Assembly (NCBI RefSeq): GCF_024813435.1
Contig: NZ_JANAEZ010000002.1
Coordinates: 744,001 to 808,000, forward strand
Length of the DNA: 64,000 bases
Direction of reading: 5' to 3'
Source: Cognataquiflexum gelatinilyticum
Lineage (GTDB): Bacteria > Bacteroidota > Bacteroidia > Cytophagales > Cyclobacteriaceae
Position 1 is the first letter of the stretch; each line of letters starts with the position of its first letter. The notes under the pieces are model-generated. The model ran no database searches. It worked only from the letters and a program-made list of their open reading frames with translations, and had not been told where the DNA came from. Both the position numbers and the translations under genes were made by a program. Positions 34,987-43,925 of the stretch are shown here, in pieces.

Positions 34987-36305
34987 TGGATACACTGATT
35001 ATGGTAGCCCAATTGATATTGGGTTTGTCAATTTTAGTAGGCCTGCATGAGTTAGGTCACTTGCTTACAGCCAAAATGTTTGGAATGCGTGTGGAGAAAT
35101 TCTCCATTGGATTTCCTCCAAAAATCATCGGTTTTCAATGGGGTGAAACAGAATATTCCATAGGAGCGATTCCTTTGGGAGGCTTTGTCAAAATCTCCGG
35201 AATGGTCGATGAATCCATGGATACAGAAATGCTCTCATCCGAACCTCAGCCTTGGGAATTCAGATCAAAACCTGCTTGGCAAAGATTGATTGTAATGCTC
35301 GGGGGTATCATTGTCAATGTGATTACGGGGATCATAATTTTTGTGGTTTTGGTACACCAAAGAGGAGAAACTTATTATTCACGCGACCAAGTCATTCAGA
35401 ATGGAATAGTTGCTCTTGAAATCGGCCAACAGATTGGTTTTCAGGATGGGGACAAAATTCTTGATATCAATGGCTTACCATACGAAAGCATCAATGAACT
35501 GAGTGGTGGAGAGGCTTTATTGAGCAGTGGAGGTTTTTATACAGTGGATAGAGGAGGAGAAATTCTAAAAATCGAAATTCCAAGAGGGTTTATCAATTCC
35601 TTCAACAGTGAACAGGCAATGTCCAGCTTCATCAATATCAGGATTCCTTTTGATGTCAAAGAAGTAAGTCCAAATTCTTCAGCAGAGAAAATAGGCTTGA
35701 AAGCCGGGGATAAGATAGTAGGAGTAAACGGTTCTCAGATTGCTTATTTCAATGAATTGCAAAGCTCTCTTGCAGATCTAAAGGGAAAAGAAGCCACTTT
35801 GGTGGTTGAAAGAAACGGTGAAACCTTAGAAAAAACAGCCCAAATATCAGATGAAGGAACAATCGGTATTGCGGTGAATCCTTTGTTGGAACCTGTTGTC
35901 AAAAAATATGGTATTGCGGAGTCTATCACCAAAGGAACTCAGCGGGCATTTGGAGTAGTTATTGTCAACGCAAAGGCTCTTGGAAAAATGTTTACCGGAG
36001 AGGTGTCAGCCAAGAATGTAAGCGGTCCGATAGGTATGGCAAAAATCTATGGCAACAGTTGGGATTGGGTTAAATTTTGGAGTATCACCGGTTTGATCTC
36101 CATGATTTTGGCATTTATGAACCTCCTTCCTATTCCCGCACTCGATGGTGGACATGTTATGTTTCTACTTTATGAGATGGTTTCGGGTCAGGCGCCTTCC
36201 GATAAGTTTTTGGAAAATGCACAAAAAGTTGGGATGGTTTTACTCCTAGCCTTGATGGTTTTTGCGATTGGGAATGACATCCTGAAATTATTTACAGGGC
36301 CTTAA
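34986..36305 (+). CDS. rseP: RseP-type site-2 intramembrane metalloprotease
   Basis: This 439-residue inner-membrane protease has HELGH (His21, Glu22, His25) in the first membrane segment, and LLPIPALDGGH, whose Asp is the third zinc ligand, in the third. Two periplasmic PDZ-like domains lie at about 135-205 and 215-290. It cuts transmembrane anchors, such as anti-sigma factors, after an initial periplasmic cut. It is coupled to dxr by a TAATG overlap and followed by a terminator. A divergent HtrA gene lies upstream. Confidence 0.94.
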   Translation: MDTLIMVAQLILGLSILVGLHELGHLLTAKMFGMRVEKFSIGFPPKIIGFQWGETEYSIGAIPLGGFVKISGMVDESMDTEMLSSEPQPWEFRSKPAWQRLIVMLGGIIVNVITGIIIFVVLVHQRGETYYSRDQVIQNGIVALEIGQQIGFQDGDKILDINGLPYESINELSGGEALLSSGGFYTVDRGGEILKIEIPRGFINSFNSEQAMSSFINIRIPFDVKEVSPNSSAEKIGLKAGDKIVGVNGSQIAYFNELQSSLADLKGKEATLVVERNGETLEKTAQISDEGTIGIAVNPLLEPVVKKYGIAESITKGTQRAFGVVIVNAKALGKMFTGEVSAKNVSGPIGMAKIYGNSWDWVKFWSITGLISMILAFMNLLPIPALDGGHVMFLLYEMVSGQAPSDKFLENAQKVGMVLLLALMVFAIGNDILKLFTGP

Positions 36306-36327
36306 TTTGGTCAAAATCCAAGATTTC

Positions 36328-36365
36328 AAAGGGGATGAAAATTTTTTTCATCCCCTTATTTTTTA
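36328..36365 (+). terminator. Terminator of dxr-rseP
   Basis: AAAGGGGATGAAAA (36328-36341) pairs with TTTTCATCCCCTT (to 36357), followed by ATTTTTT. It lies 23 bases after the rseP stop. Confidence 0.85.
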
Positions 36366-36416
36366 ATATTACTTTTTTGGGTATCATTGTTCGATTTAAA
36401 ATTTGATCGCCCATTT

Positions 36417-37637
36417 ATGAAGATATTTGCCGCCATTATTTTGGTTTCGACATTGCATTTTTTTGTTTTTTCCCATTTTGCCACAGCACAGTCAGATGAT
36501 TACATCATCCTAAAAGACGGCTCCAAAGTTTATGGTAAAATCGAAAAGAAGTTTGACTATGAATCTTATGATAAAATCCGTTTTTCAAAACCGGTTGAAA
36601 AACCCAAAACCCTTTTTCCAAGTGATATTGGTGGATTCGGGTTTGAAAACGGATGGCAATATTTGGTAAAAAAATTAGCCGAGGAAAAAGAACCTGAATT
36701 CGTTCAGGTTTTGATTTCAGGGAAGTTAACCTTATTGAGAAGCCAGAATATTTTTTACATAGACAACGGCACAGATATCATAGAATTGGTAGCCCACTAC
36801 GAGGAGGAATCAATAAATGGCAGGGAGTTCAGTGACTTCAAGAGACCATATATCGCTACCCTGAATATGTTGATGGCGGGAAATTGCACCAATGAATTGT
36901 ATCAGGATATCTTCAATTTAAAATATGAAGAATATGGTTTTATTTCAGTTTTGTCAAAATATCACCTTTGTGAAAACCTGCCTTTTGAGCTCCATTTCAA
37001 GAAAGAACCATTTACCAGGATTTCTCCTGTGATTTCTGCAGGGATGTCTTCTATAGTGCTCACCCCATCTACTATTAGCGGAAACAGAAAAGATGCTTTT
37101 GAGACCAGTATTTTTCCCATTTTTCAGATAGGTGTCAAAGCACATCAGTTTAGAAAATGGCCAAGGTTGTCTATGGATGTTTCTATTGCTTATCTCAGGC
37201 AGGACAATACAGTCCTTTCAGAATATGTTTCTACCGAGCAATACATGACAGCTACTGAGAATTATGCTGCAAGCACCATCATGGTCCCTGTAACCATTAA
37301 CTATACCTGGATCAGAATGGGGAATGTCGATTCCTATATCGGATTGGGGGTTGTGTCCAATTATAACAAGATCGAAAGTGAATTTTCCATCATTGACCAG
37401 ACATTGAATTCAACCGGAATCACCACCCTTTACGAAGAACCATTGACAGATATCAAAAGAAGGTTTGTCAGTCCTGTTGCAAAGCTTGGGAGTGTCATCA
37501 ACTTAAGCAAAAAACTCGCTTTGATCGCAGAGTTTCAGATTACACAAAATTCCGAAGTGATGAGTGTAAGCCTTCCTTTCAATGTGGTAATCTATGACAG
37601 GATGGTCAGTTCCCTTCTTATTGGTTTACGTTTTTAA
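36417..37637 (+). CDS. Outer-membrane-type hypothetical protein, paralogue A
   Basis: This 406-residue protein starts at ATG 36417 (MKIFAAIILVSTLHFFVFSHFATAQS), a signal peptide. The N-terminal domain has DYIILKDGSKVYGKIEKK and FPSDIGGFGFENG, and the middle has YEEYGFISVLSKYHLCENLPF. From about residue 200 it is a beta-barrel with SAGMSSIVL and a terminal SLLIGLRF. The gene at 39837 is a paralogue of almost the same length with the same marks in the same order. Function unknown; a porin-like or surface barrel is likely. It is followed 12 bases later by the IPT lipoprotein gene, so they are probably co-transcribed. Confidence 0.75.
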   Translation: MKIFAAIILVSTLHFFVFSHFATAQSDDYIILKDGSKVYGKIEKKFDYESYDKIRFSKPVEKPKTLFPSDIGGFGFENGWQYLVKKLAEEKEPEFVQVLISGKLTLLRSQNIFYIDNGTDIIELVAHYEEESINGREFSDFKRPYIATLNMLMAGNCTNELYQDIFNLKYEEYGFISVLSKYHLCENLPFELHFKKEPFTRISPVISAGMSSIVLTPSTISGNRKDAFETSIFPIFQIGVKAHQFRKWPRLSMDVSIAYLRQDNTVLSEYVSTEQYMTATENYAASTIMVPVTINYTWIRMGNVDSYIGLGVVSNYNKIESEFSIIDQTLNSTGITTLYEEPLTDIKRRFVSPVAKLGSVINLSKKLALIAEFQITQNSEVMSVSLPFNVVIYDRMVSSLLIGLRF

Positions 37638-37649
37638 GTGGAGAAAATT

Positions 37650-39689
37650 ATGAAAGCAAGAATAATAGCATTGTTGGTATTAGGAGTTTCAGTCTTTTAC
37701 TCCTGTCAAAAGGAAGAAGATGTCAAGCCTGCCACAAATCCGAGATTTAGTGTGGCTCAAATCCAAGAAACCAATACGCAAGGTATTTCTGTGGCGGCAA
37801 ATGTTTTTGATTATGGATCTGATGAGATTATTGAGTATGGTTTTGCTGTGTCTGTATTGCCACAACCCAAGATTCAACCCTTGAGTGTAACCAAGAAGTC
37901 GGGAAAACCTGAATTATTTTTTGATTTGGTCATCACCTCATCACTCACAAAAGGTGTGACTTATTGGGTTGCAGCTTTTATTAAGACAAATAAAAATATT
38001 GTTTATTCAGAACCGGTTTCTTTTGTCAGTACCGGTTCAGGAGGGTTTTTTGTTGAAAAAATTAATTTTAAAGACGAGGTTTATTATGGGGATACAGTGG
38101 AGGTTATTGGAAATAATTTCAGCGATGGAATGGCAAATAAATCTGTAAGTGTCTCTGATGCGGAGGCACAAGTGATTTATGGAGACCAAAACGGTATTAA
38201 GTTTATTTTGCCGAAGGAATTGGCAAATCAAATCAATAAAAAGAACTTAGAACTTTCAATCAAAATCTCTGATGGAGTTCTAGAAAAAGAATTCAAACGG
38301 GTTTTTACATTTGTTGACCCTATTTTTGAGGTTCAAGGTTTTCAAAGTTTTAATTTTGGTGATACTTTAACTCTCCAAGGGTCATTTTTTCTTGGTCAAG
38401 ACATTTTTGTCAAATTTAATGGAAATCAAATTCAACCCATCTCAACTTCAGAAAACGAAATAAAATTCAAGGTTTTTGATTTAAATCACCCGCTTGAAAA
38501 GCCAAACCTAACAATTAATGTAAGGGGCAAAGATTATAATTTAGGCCATATTTTTGGGATTAAACCCACTATAGTTAATCCAGGTCAAGAAATTGATGTT
38601 TATTTTTTCTCCAGCTCAATAATTGCAGGGGAGAATTTCGCCCCGGATCTTTCAGGGTTTAATCAATTAATAGATGAAAATGGATTTCAAATACCCTTTA
38701 ACATGGTTTTTGTAAACCAAAATGAATTGCATATTAATTTCAATTCCGATTATATTTTTCCCCAAAGGTCAGGGAAATTTTTCATTAGGAATTTCGATAA
38801 ATTATCTGAAAATGGGGTGAATTATAAAATCATAAGTCCATTATTTTTAGTTGCTAAATATAATGAGCAACAGTATGGGATAGATAGTGAATCAATTGTT
38901 TTAGGAAATAAGGGGTATTTTGTTTCCGAAGATAAATTATACAGTGTCCTGTTGGAGAGTAATTTTAATCAAAGTCTTGAACTTCAAATTCCATTTTATT
39001 TCCATAATTCTACCATGTTCAGGCAATTTGGCGGGAAGATTTACATGGGAGGAGGTGTGTCTGATGAAGGTTTTGATATCAAGACCTTTTACGAAATTGA
39101 TCCGATCTCTAAATCCGTAAGAAAGTTGGCTGATTTTCCTGAAAATTTCGGGAGACCCACAAAAATTTATGAGCATAATGGCGACATAATTTTTGAAGGA
39201 GGATCTTTTCAAAATTCACCCGAGCAGCAAGGATTTACTAACAAGAGATATAAATATTTGGTACAGCAGGATGCGTGGGCCAAACTGGATGATTTAGCAG
39301 AAAGTGTAGATTTCTATAACTTTCAGGAAGATTTAATTTTTGAATATAAAAATGAAATTTTTGCCTTAAGAAATAATGCTACCACATACAGGAAGGAGCT
39401 TAAAAAGCTGAATAATAATACCCTATTATGGGAAAATTTGGCAATATATGATGTGTACGAATCCTTTAGGATGAATGAAGTTCTTATATTTAAAGAATAT
39501 GCATATGTCAGGTTTCAATCACTTTTTATCAAAATAAATCTTGAGAACTACTCCTTTGAATATTTAAATACCCACCCTAGTAATCCCTTAAGTTTAGGAT
39601 TTAGAGGTATTTTACTCCAAAATAATGATAAAGGCTATTTTCACTATGGCGATTTACTAATTGAGTACGATCCTTATTTCGGAAATTAA
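37650..39689 (+). CDS. IPT/TIG-type surface lipoprotein with kelch-like C-terminus
   Basis: This 679-residue lipoprotein starts at ATG 37650 (GTG lies 12 bases upstream). The lipobox is VFYSC with Cys at about 19. Residues about 30-130 form a fibronectin-like domain and about 135-300 two IPT/TIG-like beta-sandwiches (VEVIGNNFSDG, then DTLTLQGSFF). The last 300 residues (from LGNKGYFVSEDKLYSV) carry kelch-like blades (FGGKIYMGGGVSDEGFDIKTFYEIDP). The 3' two-thirds is more AT-rich than the 5' end. It lies between two paralogous barrel genes, which suggests a surface complex, but that is inference. Confidence 0.7.
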   Translation: MKARIIALLVLGVSVFYSCQKEEDVKPATNPRFSVAQIQETNTQGISVAANVFDYGSDEIIEYGFAVSVLPQPKIQPLSVTKKSGKPELFFDLVITSSLTKGVTYWVAAFIKTNKNIVYSEPVSFVSTGSGGFFVEKINFKDEVYYGDTVEVIGNNFSDGMANKSVSVSDAEAQVIYGDQNGIKFILPKELANQINKKNLELSIKISDGVLEKEFKRVFTFVDPIFEVQGFQSFNFGDTLTLQGSFFLGQDIFVKFNGNQIQPISTSENEIKFKVFDLNHPLEKPNLTINVRGKDYNLGHIFGIKPTIVNPGQEIDVYFFSSSIIAGENFAPDLSGFNQLIDENGFQIPFNMVFVNQNELHINFNSDYIFPQRSGKFFIRNFDKLSENGVNYKIISPLFLVAKYNEQQYGIDSESIVLGNKGYFVSEDKLYSVLLESNFNQSLELQIPFYFHNSTMFRQFGGKIYMGGGVSDEGFDIKTFYEIDPISKSVRKLADFPENFGRPTKIYEHNGDIIFEGGSFQNSPEQQGFTNKRYKYLVQQDAWAKLDDLAESVDFYNFQEDLIFEYKNEIFALRNNATTYRKELKKLNNNTLLWENLAIYDVYESFRMNEVLIFKEYAYVRFQSLFIKINLENYSFEYLNTHPSNPLSLGFRGILLQNNDKGYFHYGDLLIEYDPYFGN

Positions 39690-39836
39690 CCTACCATATA
39701 GTGTGTTCTAAGTTAACTAAGATGATTTTTTTAAAAAAAAACTCGAGGTTTATGATTCTTGAACCAAAGCATAAGTTTCAAAAGGGTCCTATTTGGGCCT
39801 TATTCACAATAAAAATTATCATATTTTAAAAATCAC

Positions 39837-41063
39837 ATGAAAAAAATAATTACCCATTTACTATTGATAGCTTTTTTTGGTATTATCAACAATTATAGTT
39901 TTGCTCAAATTGACAAAAAAGATTACGTTATTTATTTAACAGGGGAAATTATCCGAGGCGAAGTAAAAAAGCCATTGGATCCTAGAAGGTATAAGGTTTT
40001 GGAATTTTCAGATGAAGGAATTTTTGACACAATATTCAAACCTGAAGATATCCGAGGATTTGGGCTTGCCAATGGTGCAAGATATAGATCCGCAAGTCAT
40101 CCAAATACAGGAGAAATTGTTTTTTTTGAAGAGATCATTGTAGGGAAAAAAAGTTACTTAAGTTACAAAGATCAGCTATTTATAGAACTTGAGGAGGGTT
40201 TGAAAAGACTTGAATTTAAGCAAAATAAGGAAGTAAATATGAGGCAGGTTAAAACTGAATCATTCGGATATATAGGTTTGTTGACTTATGGGCTCGGAAC
40301 AGGAATGGAATACGACTTTGTTGAAAAAATCAGAAATGTTCCACCAAAAAAAAATGCGATTAAAGAATTATTTGAGGAATATCATAAATTGAATGATTAC
40401 GATTATGAAGAGTTTGGCGCCAAATATCCTTTGCTCAAAATCAGCCCCAATATAGGTGTGGGATATTACCAAATGTTTCAAAGTGTAAATGGTACTTATT
40501 CCTCAGTTCAACCTGTCAGTAGTTCTTTAGGGATCAACGCCTTGTTGGATTTTCACTTGGTCAGGGATGCTCCTAGAGTTTTTATAACTTCAGGACTTAT
40601 TTTTCAAAAATTTCAGACTTCAATGGATATTAATTTTCCGGTATTGGGTGGACGTTTTATTATCTATGAGGATTTTGATATCAGCAGTTTTGGTATACCT
40701 TTATTGTTCAATTATTATCTGGCAGGGAATGATAAGTTTAAAGTTCATACAGGAATAGGGATGAATTATAGATTGTTGAATAAAACTACCAATGCGATCA
40801 TTGCTGAAGCCAGAAAGACTAACGGAGAATTGATTGAATCATTTAACCCCCAAGAACTAGATGTAGGCAATAATATTGGATTGCTTATTAGATTGGGATT
40901 AACCACAAAAATCACAACAAAAACAGCTTTGGTTTTGGAGGGCCAAGTCCATAGAATGGGACGTTTTGGGGAGATTTTCGCTTCTGCCCCGGGAGCGCAG
41001 GCTTCGGGTCATTATAAATACACTTTGAATGGTTATTCTTTGGTTGCTGCGATTAAATTTTGA
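39837..41063 (+). CDS. Outer-membrane-type hypothetical protein, paralogue B
   Basis: This 408-residue protein has a signal peptide (residues 1-23, ending SFAQ). It shares with the 36417 gene product DYVIYLTGEIIRGEVKK, FKPEDIRGFGLANG, DYEEFGAKYPLLKISP and a terminal barrel (YSLVAAIKF), with low identity elsewhere. The first 170 residues form a soluble domain with a repeated ELEEGLKRLEFKQNK-type helix-strand, and the rest is barrel-like. No family name is known to me. It has its own 147-base leader and a terminator downstream, so it may be a separate unit from the first two genes. Confidence 0.72.
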   Translation: MKKIITHLLLIAFFGIINNYSFAQIDKKDYVIYLTGEIIRGEVKKPLDPRRYKVLEFSDEGIFDTIFKPEDIRGFGLANGARYRSASHPNTGEIVFFEEIIVGKKSYLSYKDQLFIELEEGLKRLEFKQNKEVNMRQVKTESFGYIGLLTYGLGTGMEYDFVEKIRNVPPKKNAIKELFEEYHKLNDYDYEEFGAKYPLLKISPNIGVGYYQMFQSVNGTYSSVQPVSSSLGINALLDFHLVRDAPRVFITSGLIFQKFQTSMDINFPVLGGRFIIYEDFDISSFGIPLLFNYYLAGNDKFKVHTGIGMNYRLLNKTTNAIIAEARKTNGELIESFNPQELDVGNNIGLLIRLGLTTKITTKTALVLEGQVHRMGRFGEIFASAPGAQASGHYKYTLNGYSLVAAIKF

Positions 41064-41171
41064 TTGTTTTAGTGTTTTGAAAGAAATCAAATCGAATTCA
41101 ATTGATATTAATACTTATTAACCTGCCAATTTGTACTTAAAATATCCTTGGCATGTTCATTGATTTTATTT

Positions 41172-41211
41172 GAAGAACCTTCTTAAATTGAGGGTTCTTC
41201 TTTATTTTATT
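41172..41211 (+). terminator. Terminator of paralogue B gene
   Basis: GAAGAACC (41172-41179) pairs with GGTTCTTC (41193-41200), followed by TTTATTTTATT. Only 36 bases then separate it from the lon start codon. Confidence 0.65.
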
Positions 41212-41218
41212 ATTTACT

Positions 41219-41235
41219 TGACAGCTTGTCTGTCA
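41219..41235. promoter_or_regulatory. Palindrome in the short lon leader
   Basis: TGACAG and CTGTCA form a perfect 6-bp inverted repeat around CTTGT. It ends 11 bases before the lon start codon, between an upstream terminator and the gene, so promoter and operator must be packed into about 40 bases. Confidence 0.5.
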
Positions 41236-41246
41236 TATTGTCCTTT

Positions 41247-43736
41247 ATGAAGAATTTTGAAAACCAATTATACCAATCGATGATAACAGGTGATTATGCC
41301 GGAGAAGGCGATTTAATTCAGCTGATTGCTGACGATGAAGACGAAAGCCTACAGCAGCCGGAAAATTTTTCTACTGATATCCCGATTCTTTCTGTTCGCA
41401 ATACTGTCTTGTTTCCCGGGGTAGTCATCCCGATTACCGTCGGTAGGCAGCGCTCTATAAAATTGGTCAAAAAGGCTCAAAAAGGGGACAAACTTATTGG
41501 AGTTTGCGCCCAAATCAATGCCCAAAACGACGATCCATCTTGGGAGGATATTTACCATGTAGGTACTTTGGCCAAGATCATCAAAATGATCATTCTTCCT
41601 GATGGCAATACTACCATTATTATCCAAGGAAAAAAGAGGTTTCGCATCACCGAAACCGTCACTGAGGATCCATATTTTATGGCCAAAGTTGAATACCTTG
41701 AGGAGAATTTTCCAAAAAACAGCAAGAAAATAAAGGCATTGGAGGAATCACTGAAAGATTCCGCCGCCAAGATTTTACACCTCAATCCTGAGATTCCAAG
41801 GGAGGCTCAAGTGGCTTTGGACAATATTGACAATACCGCCTTCCTCACTCATTTTCTTTCCTCTAATATCAATGCGCCTGTTGAGGCAAAGCAAAAATTA
41901 CTTGAAATCAACGATGGCGTAGAGAGGGCCACGCTCTTGTTGGAGTTTATGATGAAGGACATCCAAATGCTCGAACTCAAAAGCGAGATTCAAAAGAAGG
42001 TCCATACAGACATCGACCAACAGCAGCGGGATTATTTTCTCCGACAGCAGATGAAAGTTCTTCAAACCGAGTTGGGTGAAGAAGGACCTGAAAAGGAAGT
42101 GGAAGAACTCCGTGCCAAAGGATTGCTTAAGAAGTGGCCAAAGGAAGTTGCCAGACATTTTGAAAAGGAACTTGACAAAATCCTGAGAATCAATCCCTCT
42201 GCGGCTGAATATCCGATCGCTTTGAATTATGCAGAAACATTAGTGGAACTCCCATGGAATGAAACTACAGAGGATAACTTTGACCTCAAAAGGGCAAAGG
42301 CTATTTTGGATAAAGACCATCACGGTATCGAAAAAGTCAAAGATAGGATTATCGAATACCTTGCCGTTCTCAAATTGAAGAAAGACCTTAAGGGACCGAT
42401 TTTGTGCCTTTATGGACCTCCGGGAGTTGGTAAGACTTCTTTGGGTAAGTCCATCGCTACGGCGCTGGGAAGGAAATATATCAGGATGTCACTTGGCGGA
42501 TTGCATGATGAAGCCGAAATCCGCGGACATAGAAAAACCTATGTTGGCGCTATGCCGGGAAAAATTATTCAGAACATGAAAAAAGTCAAATATTCCAATC
42601 CTGTATATGTATTGGATGAAATTGACAAATTAAGTTCAGATTTCAGGGGAGATCCATCTTCTGCTTTTTTGGAAGTTTTGGATCCCGAGCAAAACAGCAC
42701 TTTCGTAGACAATTATTTGGAAGTGGAGTATGACCTATCCAAAGTTTTATTTATTGCCACAGCCAACTCCCTTGATACCATTCAGCCTGCACTCCGGGAT
42801 AGAATGGAGATCATAGAAGTAACAGGATATACCCTAGATGAGAAAATTGAAATCGCTAAAAAACACCTTATTCCCAAGCAAAGACAGGAACATGGTCTCA
42901 AAGCAAAAGATATATCATTTGATAGGGCAGCGATCTCAAAAATCATAGAGGATTATACCCGGGAATCGGGTGTAAGAAATCTCGAAAGAGCCATTGGCAA
43001 AGTGGTCAGAAACCTGGCAAAATCTATTGCCATTGAGGAGGAATATGACAAGAAAATCACACCCGAAATGGTAAGGAAAATTCTTGGTGGAGAAATTTTC
43101 GACAAAGAAATGTACCAAGATAACAGTACTGCAGGTGTAGTGACTGGCTTGGCTTGGACATCCGTAGGCGGGGAAATACTCTTTGTAGAAACTTCCCTAA
43201 GTAAAGGAAAGGGAAAATTGACACTTTCAGGTCAATTGGGAGAAGTGATGAAAGAATCTGGAATGACAGCACTTTCATACCTCAAATCCAAGGCTGATAA
43301 ATTGGGAATTGATGACCGTTTGTTTGATTATTATGATCTTCATATACACGTTCCTGCGGGAGCAGTTCCTAAGGACGGGCCTTCTGCGGGTATTACCATG
43401 CTGACAGCAATGGCTTCCATTTTTACCCAAAGGAAAGTGAAATCCAAAGTGGCTATGACAGGAGAGATCACTCTTCGAGGCAAAGTTATGCCCGTGGGTG
43501 GGATCAAAGAAAAAATCCTTGCGGCAAAAAGAGCGGGAATAAAGGAAATCATCCTCTGCAAAAATAACAAAAGAGACATCGATGAAATTGACAAGGAGTA
43601 TATCAAAGGCGTAGACTTTCACTTTGTAGACAAAGTGGAGGAAGTGCTTGAGATAGCTTTGATGAAATCCAAAGTGGATGATCCAATGATATTTTCTTTC
43701 CCAAAAGAATCTGAAAACAGCAGGCAAATAGCATGA
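41247..43736 (+). CDS. lon: ATP-dependent Lon protease
   Basis: This 829-residue cytoplasmic AAA+ protease starts at ATG 41247 (MKNFENQLYQSM). The N-terminal LonA substrate domain (about 50-240, from PILSVRNTVLFPGV) is followed by a coiled-coil, Walker A GPPGVGKT (390-397), Walker B VYVLDEIDKLS, and the protease domain with Ser713 in DGPSAGIT and the catalytic Lys near 756. It removes damaged and regulatory proteins. The gene is monocistronic with a palindrome in the short leader. hslU follows 189 bases later on the same strand with no terminator visible between. Confidence 0.97.
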   Translation: MKNFENQLYQSMITGDYAGEGDLIQLIADDEDESLQQPENFSTDIPILSVRNTVLFPGVVIPITVGRQRSIKLVKKAQKGDKLIGVCAQINAQNDDPSWEDIYHVGTLAKIIKMIILPDGNTTIIIQGKKRFRITETVTEDPYFMAKVEYLEENFPKNSKKIKALEESLKDSAAKILHLNPEIPREAQVALDNIDNTAFLTHFLSSNINAPVEAKQKLLEINDGVERATLLLEFMMKDIQMLELKSEIQKKVHTDIDQQQRDYFLRQQMKVLQTELGEEGPEKEVEELRAKGLLKKWPKEVARHFEKELDKILRINPSAAEYPIALNYAETLVELPWNETTEDNFDLKRAKAILDKDHHGIEKVKDRIIEYLAVLKLKKDLKGPILCLYGPPGVGKTSLGKSIATALGRKYIRMSLGGLHDEAEIRGHRKTYVGAMPGKIIQNMKKVKYSNPVYVLDEIDKLSSDFRGDPSSAFLEVLDPEQNSTFVDNYLEVEYDLSKVLFIATANSLDTIQPALRDRMEIIEVTGYTLDEKIEIAKKHLIPKQRQEHGLKAKDISFDRAAISKIIEDYTRESGVRNLERAIGKVVRNLAKSIAIEEEYDKKITPEMVRKILGGEIFDKEMYQDNSTAGVVTGLAWTSVGGEILFVETSLSKGKGKLTLSGQLGEVMKESGMTALSYLKSKADKLGIDDRLFDYYDLHIHVPAGAVPKDGPSAGITMLTAMASIFTQRKVKSKVAMTGEITLRGKVMPVGGIKEKILAAKRAGIKEIILCKNNKRDIDEIDKEYIKGVDFHFVDKVEEVLEIALMKSKVDDPMIFSFPKESENSRQIA

Positions 43737-43925
43737 GGTGATTTTAAGCTGAAGAAATTTGGCTGATATTTTCTAAACCCCTTTTTTGGAAGGCATGCAT
43801 CATACAAATCATCCAAAAGCCAAGCGTTCTTACCATTTCAGAATGTTTTGCAAAGTACCCTGTGGATCAAATGTTTTCAGTATCCACCAAATTAAATGAA
43901 TGGAGAACGTTTTAACGTCAACAAT

